DNA from: Oscillospiraceae bacterium
GTDB taxonomy: Bacteria; Bacillota_A; Clostridia; Oscillospirales; Oscillospiraceae
Reading direction: 5' to 3'
DNA: 6,321 nucleotides
Assembly: GCA_017398105.1 (NCBI GenBank)
Contig: JAFQHF010000142.1
Location: forward strand, 1-6,321
Shown here: positions 1-5,002 of the stretch, piece by piece
Numbering within the stretch: position 1 is the first letter of the stretch
Layout of the letters: every line of letters starts with the position of its first letter
Notes under the pieces: generated by a model
What the model saw: the letters and a program-made list of their open reading frames with translations, nothing else
Databases searched by the model: none
Told to the model about the DNA's origin: nothing
Made by a program: the position numbers and the translations under genes

Positions 1-207
1 CCCACACGATTTCGAATCGGATGGAGAAGGTTCCGTTAGCGGTAAATGGGTGTAGATGGAAACCTAAAAAGCCAGTAATCTCAAGGGATTGAGGCTATTT
101 AGCGCAACCTGAAAAACGATGGATTTACCCCCAAAAACGCAAAACTTTCGCCAAAGTGTAGAAAAAGCGTAGATGACCCCAAAGACGATATGACTTTAGG
201 TAACAAT

Positions 208-231
208 GGTTTCCGCCGACTGAGCGGAACC
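208..231. repeat. Imperfect inverted repeat upstream of the HTH gene
   Basis: GGTTTCCGC (208-216) can pair with GCGGAACC (224-231) around a 7-base loop, leaving one bulged T. It is not followed by a T-run, so it does not look like a terminator. It could be an operator for a dimeric regulator or a leader RNA hairpin; the sequence does not say which. Confidence 0.4.
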
Positions 232-282
232 AAAATGTAGAAATACCCTGCCATTGACAAAATGAAATCCAAAATTGAATAC

Positions 283-287
283 AGGAG
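283..287 (+). promoter_or_regulatory. Shine-Dalgarno deciding the HTH gene start
   Basis: AGGAG lies 3 bases before the ATG at 291 and 9 bases before the in-frame ATG at 297. The usual spacing of 5-9 bases favours the second ATG, giving a protein that begins MATDYTYLL. The first ATG would add only two residues (Met-Pro). Confidence 0.6.
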
Positions 288-296
288 AACATGCCA

Positions 297-854
297 ATGG
301 CTACCGATTATACATATCTCTTGGTTGAGTTCCCCGACACTATCAGCTCGGATCAACTCTACCGAATCTGCAAAATCAGCAAGAGGAAAGCAAAGTGGCT
401 TCTCGACAACCACATTATCCCGTGCCAGGATAGTGGAAAAAAGACGCGCCGCTACAAAATTAGAACAGCAGATGTAATAGAATATCTCACAGCGAGAGAG
501 GCTGATCCGCAAGCAGTATCTCCCCCAGTTGGGCTCTTCAACTCCAAAGTAAAAAAGCCAAATCCAATTGCATTGATTGATAGAGATGAGTTTCAACGAT
601 TTCTCTACGGCGTATGGACAAAAGAGCCTGAAGCTATGACAACAAAAGAGATCCACGTGCTGACCGGCTATTCATTAGGAACTGTCGGACAGTGGATCTG
701 CCGTGAAAAGTTGAAATCGACCAAGCTGCCGACAGTGCGGGTTGTTGCGAAAGAATGGTTGGTCGAGTATATATGCGAGTACACCATCAGCAATCCAAGC
801 AGATTGTCCCACATCAACCTGCAGCTTGTAACTGAATACATGAAAACAATGTAA
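297..854 (+). CDS. Helix-turn-helix DNA-binding protein, two excisionase-like units
   Basis: A 185-aa protein with two winged helix-turn-helix segments of the excisionase/MerR type. Unit 1 (about residues 18-65) has a helix pair around DQLYRICKISKRKAKWLL, a basic wing GKKTRRYKI, and a closing helix ADVIEYL. Unit 2 (about 114-160) has the same order: MTTKEIHVLTGYSLGTVGQW, a basic linker (KLKSTKLPTVRV), then the helix AKEWLVEYI. Cytoplasmic; no membrane segment. Likely roles are transcription control of the element or excision-factor activity, inferred from fold and context. An ATG at 291 is an alternative start. The gene is AT-richer and uses more A/T-ending codons than the genes downstream, suggesting a different origin. 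It is followed at once by an intrinsic terminator, so it may be its own transcription unit. Confidence 0.75.
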   Translation: MATDYTYLLVEFPDTISSDQLYRICKISKRKAKWLLDNHIIPCQDSGKKTRRYKIRTADVIEYLTAREADPQAVSPPVGLFNSKVKKPNPIALIDRDEFQRFLYGVWTKEPEAMTTKEIHVLTGYSLGTVGQWICREKLKSTKLPTVRVVAKEWLVEYICEYTISNPSRLSHINLQLVTEYMKTM

Positions 855-857
855 GTA

Positions 858-904
858 AAGCGCCGATTCCCTGACCAATAGGTCAAGAGATTGGCGCTTT
901 TTTT
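858..904 (+). terminator. Intrinsic terminator after the HTH gene
   Basis: AAGCGCCGAT (858-867) pairs with ATTGGCGCTT (890-899) with one G-T wobble. A second inner stem, TGACC (872-876) with GGTCA (881-885), sits around the loop AATA. A run of seven T ends at 904. The SD of the next gene begins only 10 bases later (915), so that gene must be reached by read-through. Confidence 0.88.
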
Positions 905-930
905 ATTTCATAAGAAGGAGTTGATTCCAC

Positions 931-1617
931 ATGAACGCAGAGGAAAAGAAAAGGTACTTCACAGAAACTGCCCTTGTCCTCAATCGTGAGGGCTTCCATG
1001 CCGAAAAGATCCTGGGCGGGACGCTTGGCGTCTGGCTGGATGATGAGCCGCTCTGTGAAGTCAGCGAGATCGGCGGCATCACCTACCGGGGAGATAACAT
1101 CTCTACCCCGGAACGCGAGGCCGCAAAGGACAAAGCGTACAGGATCGTCAGCACCACCGCTGAGTATATGCGGCAGATGGAGCAGGCTCCCCCTCTCAAG
1201 CTGAATGGGCTGACTGGTGACTATAGAGTGCTGGCCGACTTCAATGGGACGGTGCTTGCCGGAACGAACAGCAAATACGGCGTCCAGTTTGTCACCTGGG
1301 ATTGGGACCATGACCGCAAAGGAGTGTCCCACGGTCACTACTTCACCGGAAACTATGATGGAGCCAAGCAGGACTTCGCCACCCGCTCCGGCCTCATCTC
1401 CGAACAGCAGCTCTTCAAGGACGAGCAGCTCATCGAGATATACCGATGCTGTGCCGACACACTGGATGCAGGCTTTGACCTGACCTATGAACAGGAGAAA
1501 TGCATCAGGAGCGTACAGGAGCAGATTGAAAATGGGATGCCGGATATTATAGACCGAATCCGTGAACAGGATCAGCACACCGTAGACCTTGGCTACGGTC
1601 AGGAACAGAAAATCTAA
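931..1617 (+). CDS. Conserved-looking hypothetical protein, mobile-element accessory gene
   Basis: A 228-aa acidic, soluble protein that I cannot assign to a named family, although similar proteins are, to my recollection, common in clostridial conjugative elements. The first part (about 1-85) is a compact alpha/beta-looking region with a GVWLDDEPLCEV strand pattern. The second part (about 98-155) has a striking aromatic/charged core, FVTWDWDHDRKGVSHGHYF (120-138), followed by AKQDFATRSGL; the His and Asp residues could bind metal, but I see no established catalytic signature. The last 60 residues look helical. No signal peptide or membrane segment. The start is supported by AAGGAG at 915-920, 10 bases upstream. 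The gene is isolated between two intrinsic terminators, so its expression may differ from its neighbours. Confidence 0.8.
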   Translation: MNAEEKKRYFTETALVLNREGFHAEKILGGTLGVWLDDEPLCEVSEIGGITYRGDNISTPEREAAKDKAYRIVSTTAEYMRQMEQAPPLKLNGLTGDYRVLADFNGTVLAGTNSKYGVQFVTWDWDHDRKGVSHGHYFTGNYDGAKQDFATRSGLISEQQLFKDEQLIEIYRCCADTLDAGFDLTYEQEKCIRSVQEQIENGMPDIIDRIREQDQHTVDLGYGQEQKI

Positions 1618-1630
1618 TACAACATCGTAC

Positions 1631-1668
1631 AGGGCCGGAGTTTTAGAAATAAGACTCCGGCCCTTTTT
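1631..1668 (+). terminator. Intrinsic terminator after the 228-aa gene
   Basis: AGGGCCGGAGT (1631-1641) pairs perfectly with ACTCCGGCCCT (1654-1664); the stem can extend by three more pairs (one U-G wobble) to a 6-base loop. T-runs follow (TTTTT to 1668, then TTTT at 1671-1674). The next SD (AGGAGGG, 1676-1682) follows within 8 bases, leaving no space for a promoter. Confidence 0.92.
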
Positions 1669-1688
1669 CGTTTTCAGGAGGGAAAATA

Positions 1689-1916
1689 ATGCGTTTTTAT
1701 GACCAAAGATTCCGAAGGATGCACGCCCCGGAATGCGCCCGTATCCCGGAATCCAAAACCATATGTTCATTGTTCGCCCGATGCGAGGGATGTCCATATC
1801 CAAGCCACGGATTTATCTGTTGGAGCAGGGACGGCCCCTGTATGCGGGAGTTCATGAAAGAATTATCTGAAGGAGTTGAAGAAAATGATGTTAGAAGCGG
1901 TACTGAGCAATGCTGA
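1689..1916 (+). CDS. Small cysteine-rich protein, possible zinc-binding
   Basis: A 75-aa protein with a near-ideal SD, AGGAGGG at 1676-1682, 6 bases before the ATG, so it is very likely translated. It holds seven cysteines (16, 26, 32, 35, 44, 51, 75) including a CEGC pair at 32-35, plus His40, within a basic and aromatic sequence; this spacing suggests a small zinc-binding fold. No signal peptide or membrane helix. Family not recognised. Its last 32 bases overlap the start of the ArdA-like gene, and that gene's SD lies within it, which suggests translational coupling. It might be a DNA- or protein-binding adaptor for the antirestriction genes; that is conjecture. The final ~12 residues, which lie in the overlap, could be poorly constrained. 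Confidence 0.7.
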   Translation: MRFYDQRFRRMHAPECARIPESKTICSLFARCEGCPYPSHGFICWSRDGPCMREFMKELSEGVEENDVRSGTEQC

Positions 1917-3090
1917 CCACCCCGAATACGGCGTTGCGACCATCCCGTTCCCTATCCCCAAAGAGCAGTATGACCAGTGCATCGAGATGGTCAAAGCACT
2001 GGAGATCGGCGATCCTTTCAAAAAGGATTGCAAAGTGATGGCAATCGACAGTTTCTACTCTGTCCTGAAAATCACCGAGAATCTCTGTGTCAATCTGGAT
2101 GAGCTGGACTATCTGGCAAAGCGGCTGGAGAGCTTCGATGTTGGCGAGGCCGCGCAGTTCCAGGCCATGGCAAGCAAGCTGGAGCTGTTCGAGCTGAAAG
2201 ACCTCATCAACCTGACCTTCTGCTGTCAGCAGGCAACGGTCATCACGGACTTCTCCGATTTGGAGCAGATCGGTCGTGAGCATTACATGAATCTCCACGG
2301 CGGTGGAGCCAGTGTTCAGGAGCTGGAGGATCTGGACGGCACGGAAACCGCGATCCTGCTCATCGACGGCGGCGGAGGAACGATCACCCGCTACGGCGTG
2401 GTCTATGACAACGGCATGAAGATGGATCAATCCTATGACGGCAATCATTTTCCCGCCTACCTGTACGAGCCGTGTATGCTCATGGTCGCACTGACTTCGC
2501 AGAAGGAGCCGGAGGACACAGAGAACATCACCTGGCTTTATCTCCCCTCCGCCAAAGGGCAGATCGAGCGTGCCATGGAACGCTCCGGCATTGATGACCC
2601 GGCAGATATGCGGTTCCGGTTTGGAGATAGTATGCTCCCGGCCGAGGTGGACGCGGCGTTGGATTTCACGCACGAAAGCATCTTCGAGCTGAACGACATG
2701 GCAAGAGCCGTGAGCAAGCTGTCCCAAAGTGACCAGCAGAAGCTGGGCGCCGTGGTGGCTATGGCCGAGCCGGAGTATGCCTCCCAGATCAGCCATCTGG
2801 CCGAGAATCTGGATCAATTCGAGTTCGCCCCCAGCGCACACACCCCTGCGGAGTACGGCAAATATATGATCCAGGAGTCAGGGCATTTCGAATATGACCA
2901 CAATCTGGATGGCTTCTACGACTACGAGAAGTATGGCCTGCAGCGCATGGAGCAGGAGTCCGGTATGTTTACCGACCGGGGCTACATCTCCTACCACGGA
3001 ACGATGAGTCTGGAGGAGCTGATGATGGAAGATCCCGCCGAGCAGCATCAGAAGGAACAGACCTTTCAAATGGGGGGAATGTCCCTGTGA
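1885..3090 (+). CDS. ArdA-like antirestriction protein, two modules
   Basis: A 401-aa strongly acidic protein of the ArdA type. ArdA proteins are DNA mimics that bind and block type I restriction-modification enzymes, protecting a conjugating element entering a new host. Typical ArdA is about 165-170 aa; here two ArdA-like modules are joined. Module 1 (about 1-205) has the helix NLDELDYLAKRLESF (70-84). Module 2 (about 216-375) has SIFELNDMARAVSKL (265-279) and the late ArdA-type motif NLDGFYDYEKYG (340-351). Module 1 has lost that late motif, replaced by an insert with IDGGGGTITRYG (160-171). The ATG at 1885 is chosen because AAGGAG (1870-1875) is 9 bases upstream; an ATG at 1888 and a TTG at 1876 are alternatives. 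It overlaps the Cys-rich gene by 32 bases and the next gene by 4 (GTGA). Confidence 0.82.
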   Translation: MMLEAVLSNADHPEYGVATIPFPIPKEQYDQCIEMVKALEIGDPFKKDCKVMAIDSFYSVLKITENLCVNLDELDYLAKRLESFDVGEAAQFQAMASKLELFELKDLINLTFCCQQATVITDFSDLEQIGREHYMNLHGGGASVQELEDLDGTETAILLIDGGGGTITRYGVVYDNGMKMDQSYDGNHFPAYLYEPCMLMVALTSQKEPEDTENITWLYLPSAKGQIERAMERSGIDDPADMRFRFGDSMLPAEVDAALDFTHESIFELNDMARAVSKLSQSDQQKLGAVVAMAEPEYASQISHLAENLDQFEFAPSAHTPAEYGKYMIQESGHFEYDHNLDGFYDYEKYGLQRMEQESGMFTDRGYISYHGTMSLEELMMEDPAEQHQKEQTFQMGGMSL

Positions 3091-3830
3091 AAGAAGAAAC
3101 AGATCTGAGAGCTGTCAAGGCTCTGGCACACGCCATGCTCGAACTTGACATCGAGCAAACGAGACTCTCACCCCTTGTGGTAAAGCACCCCTTCACCGAC
3201 AACGGGATCAGTGGAGTACGAAAGCCGGACGGCAGTCTCGCTATTGCCGACCTGCTGAACAAACCGGATGACCTTGCCCTGTGGCGCAAGCAGGTCGGAA
3301 GCGTGATCGATGAAGCAGACTCCGCAGTTCAGATCTACATGATGGTCACCAAATCCTACGCCCTTGGGTTTCTGAAATTTGCCCGGAACTCCCTCTCTGA
3401 AAAAGACTTCGCAGAGCTTCTCGCCGATGCGTGGATACGCACGGAAGCGCCAAATAATGACCCCAATCTCAGCAAACGGGATCTGCTGTCACTGTTCAAG
3501 GCGACCGATCCCACACTGTTGATGGACGAGGAGGACTATCAGCAGTTTCAGGACTTGGATGATGTGGTCACCGTTTATCGTGGGGTCACATCCATGAACG
3601 CAAAAAACGTGAAGGCTCTGTCGTGGACGCTGGACAGAGATACCGCAGAGTGGTTTGCTCACCGCTTTGGAGAAAATGGAACCGTTTATGAAGCCCAGAT
3701 CCAGAAACAGCACATCTACGCTTATTTCAGTGGAAGGAATGAGGACGAGGTTATCGTTGACCCAAAGCACCTCACGGAAATCACCCAAGTCCAGGCCATG
3801 GAACATCAAGCAATGGGAGGTCTATCATGA
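3087..3830 (+). CDS. Putative ADP-ribosyltransferase-fold protein
   Basis: A 247-aa protein whose C-terminal half (about 155-235) shows the three-part pattern of R-S-E class ADP-ribosyltransferases: Arg165 in VTVYRGV, Ser179-Trp-Thr181 in KALSWTLDRDTAEWFAHRFG, and Glu219-Asp-Glu221 in GRNEDEVIVDP. In that class the Arg and Ser/Thr contact NAD and the last Glu is catalytic. Such enzymes move ADP-ribose from NAD to a protein or nucleic acid. The N-terminal ~150 residues are mostly helical and unrecognised, with no signal peptide, so it probably acts in the cytoplasm. GTG start at 3087, overlapping the ArdA-like stop (GTGA); a G-rich stretch at 3072-3077 serves as a weak SD. It overlaps the second ArdA-like gene by 4 bases (ATGA). 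The target is unknown. The fold could also serve as a non-enzymatic domain, but all three motifs appear intact. Confidence 0.65.
   Translation: MKEETDLRAVKALAHAMLELDIEQTRLSPLVVKHPFTDNGISGVRKPDGSLAIADLLNKPDDLALWRKQVGSVIDEADSAVQIYMMVTKSYALGFLKFARNSLSEKDFAELLADAWIRTEAPNNDPNLSKRDLLSLFKATDPTLLMDEEDYQQFQDLDDVVTVYRGVTSMNAKNVKALSWTLDRDTAEWFAHRFGENGTVYEAQIQKQHIYAYFSGRNEDEVIVDPKHLTEITQVQAMEHQAMGGLS
3815..3820 (+). promoter_or_regulatory. SD for the second ArdA-like gene, inside the upstream gene
   Basis: GGGAGG lies 6 bases before the ATG at 3827 and encodes part of the upstream protein's Met-Gly-Gly tail. With the ATGA stop/start overlap this supports coupled translation of the two genes. Confidence 0.75.
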
Positions 3831-4945
3831 TACGACTGAAACTATCCAATTCCGGTGCAACTGAGGGCGTGAAACTTCATTTGCCCGCTACCCCGGCTGA
3901 AGTCGCTGAAGCATATTCGTGGTTTGAGCGGATCGGAATCGAGCCTTCCGCTGTACGGATCACGGGGGTAAACAGTTCCGTTTCCAATCTTGGTCCGTAC
4001 ATCCTGCGTGCAGACATTCACGACGCGGGACAAATGAAGATGCTGAACGAGCTTGCTGCGTCCATCGAGCAGATGACGGATCGGGATATAGACATCTTTG
4101 CGGGAGCCTTGGATACAGAGAGCATCAACGGACTGGAAGATGTCCTGAAGCTATCGCAGCATCTGAACGACTATGTCATCCTTCCCAACATCAGCAATGA
4201 CACTGAACTGGGCCGCTTCCTGGTGGACAGCGGCTATAAGGACTTCCCGGAGGAAGTTCAGTCCTATCTCGACTACCGGGCAATTGGTGCTGAATACTAC
4301 GCAGACAATGGCGGAGCATACGGCCCCGGCGGATATGTCAGGCGTAAGAGCTCTATGGAGCAGGAGCCTGTGAGAAAGGATGCCATCATCACGCTTCATA
4401 TGGCAACGCCGACCATCTACAACTTCTGTCTGTCCCTCCCCGCGACAGAGGAGGAAATGGAGCAATCCAAGTATCGCCTTGGTGTCGACAACTTCGTCCA
4501 GGCCAAGATCATTCAGGTGGAATACAGCAAGCCTTATCTGGCCGACCTCATCCCCAAAGACTGCATCTGCGTAGAGGATGCGAATGAGCTGGCGCTGTGC
4601 ATTGAGGAGATGCAGCAGAGGGATGGCGAACTGCTGAAGTTCCTTGCCGTCCTCTCAGTTGAGCAGCCTGAAACGATGTCCGACGCCCTGCGGTTCGCCG
4701 TAAATCTGGATGACTATGAGCGGATCACCGAAGGGACCTACGAGTACGGTCGATCCGTTCTCCGCCGCCACGGTGCTGATGACGAACTGTTGGAAGCCAT
4801 GGATGGTTACATGGATTTCGAGAAGCTGGGCGAGGATGCCATGGTAGAGGACGGTGTCCGGGAAACCGAGTTCGGTCTGGTGCGGCGATGCAGTCACCCA
4901 TTCCCTGAACAGGAGCAGACCCAGGGCCAGCAAATGTTTCAGTAG
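3827..4945 (+). CDS. Second ArdA-like antirestriction protein, two modules
   Basis: A 372-aa acidic protein, a paralogue of the first ArdA-like protein. Module 1 (about 1-172) begins with an LKLSNSG strand, has the helix MLNELAASIEQM (72-83) and the ArdA-type late motif FPEEVQSYLDYRAIGAEY (140-157). Module 2 (about 185-354) has DANELALCIEEM (251-262) and the degenerate late motif AMDGYMDFEKLGEDA (324-338). ArdA binds type I restriction enzymes as a DNA mimic; the same role is inferred here. The ATG at 3827 has GGGAGG 6 bases upstream and overlaps the stop of the ADP-ribosyltransferase-like gene. Its C-terminus (GQQMFQ) lacks the Met-Gly-Gly tail seen in the neighbours, consistent with the next gene starting 57 bases away on its own SD. 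No signal peptide or membrane segment. Confidence 0.78.
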   Translation: MIRLKLSNSGATEGVKLHLPATPAEVAEAYSWFERIGIEPSAVRITGVNSSVSNLGPYILRADIHDAGQMKMLNELAASIEQMTDRDIDIFAGALDTESINGLEDVLKLSQHLNDYVILPNISNDTELGRFLVDSGYKDFPEEVQSYLDYRAIGAEYYADNGGAYGPGGYVRRKSSMEQEPVRKDAIITLHMATPTIYNFCLSLPATEEEMEQSKYRLGVDNFVQAKIIQVEYSKPYLADLIPKDCICVEDANELALCIEEMQQRDGELLKFLAVLSVEQPETMSDALRFAVNLDDYERITEGTYEYGRSVLRRHGADDELLEAMDGYMDFEKLGEDAMVEDGVRETEFGLVRRCSHPFPEQEQTQGQQMFQ

Positions 4946-4989
4946 ATATTGCGGCACACCTGTGGTATTGTTGCCGTTACCAATCAGAG

Positions 4990-4995
4990 AGGAGG
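4990..4995 (+). promoter_or_regulatory. Shine-Dalgarno deciding the LPD28 gene start
   Basis: A perfect AGGAGG, 7 bases before GTG 5003. It rules against the upstream in-frame ATG at 4949, which lies before this site, lacks its own SD and would add 18 residues translated from intergenic-looking sequence. A second in-frame GTG at 5009 is a less likely start. Confidence 0.85.
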
Positions 4996-5002
4996 AAAAA
5001 AC

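Larger units (their letters stand above)
1..290. other. Non-coding leader, AT-richer, with short repeats
   Basis: I see no convincing gene here. A reading frame is open from the left edge to a TGA at 90-92, and another to a TAG at 53-55, so the 3' end of an upstream plus-strand gene could be included, but neither tail is recognisable. The stretch holds four copies of a GTAGA core (52-56, 158-162, 169-173, 237-241), two related C-run/A-run blocks (about 126-139 and 176-186), and an imperfect hairpin (208-231). A TTGACA occurs at 254-259 but lacks a good -10 partner. It probably carries the control region of the helix-turn-helix gene that follows; this is inference from position. Confidence 0.5.

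Noticed and set aside
254..282. TTGACA at 254-259 as a -35 promoter element
   Set aside because: At 16-18 bases spacing there is no acceptable -10, and such a promoter would start transcription at or beyond the SD at 283-287.
262..477. 71-aa plus-strand frame overlapping the HTH gene start
   Set aside because: No SD precedes its ATG, while the overlapping frame has one and encodes a clear helix-turn-helix.
99..656. 185-aa open frame on the minus strand
   Set aside because: It covers the leader and the HTH gene in antisense, is rich in Phe/Leu/Cys as expected from reading AT-rich coding sequence backwards, and has no SD.
745..773. TTGCGA / TATATA pair with 17-base spacing, as a promoter inside the HTH gene
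   Set aside because: Each half matches only 4 of 6 consensus bases, and transcripts would still meet the terminator at 858-904, so it would not explain expression of the next gene.
883..1803. 306-aa open frame on the minus strand
   Set aside because: It would run through both terminator hairpins and across three plus-strand features, has no SD and shows no known motif.
1891..2841. 316-aa open frame on the minus strand
   Set aside because: It lies wholly opposite the ArdA-like gene, has no recognisable domain or SD, and is explained by the G/C-biased third positions of the plus-strand gene.
4951..4976. Possible hairpin CGGCA / TGCCG between the second ArdA-like gene and the LPD28 gene
   Set aside because: Only five pairs around a long loop and no T-run; not better than chance.
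4949..5002. Upstream ATG at 4949 as the start of the LPD28 gene
   Set aside because: The added 18 residues lie before a perfect AGGAGG that is correctly spaced for GTG 5003, and ATG 4949 has no SD of its own.
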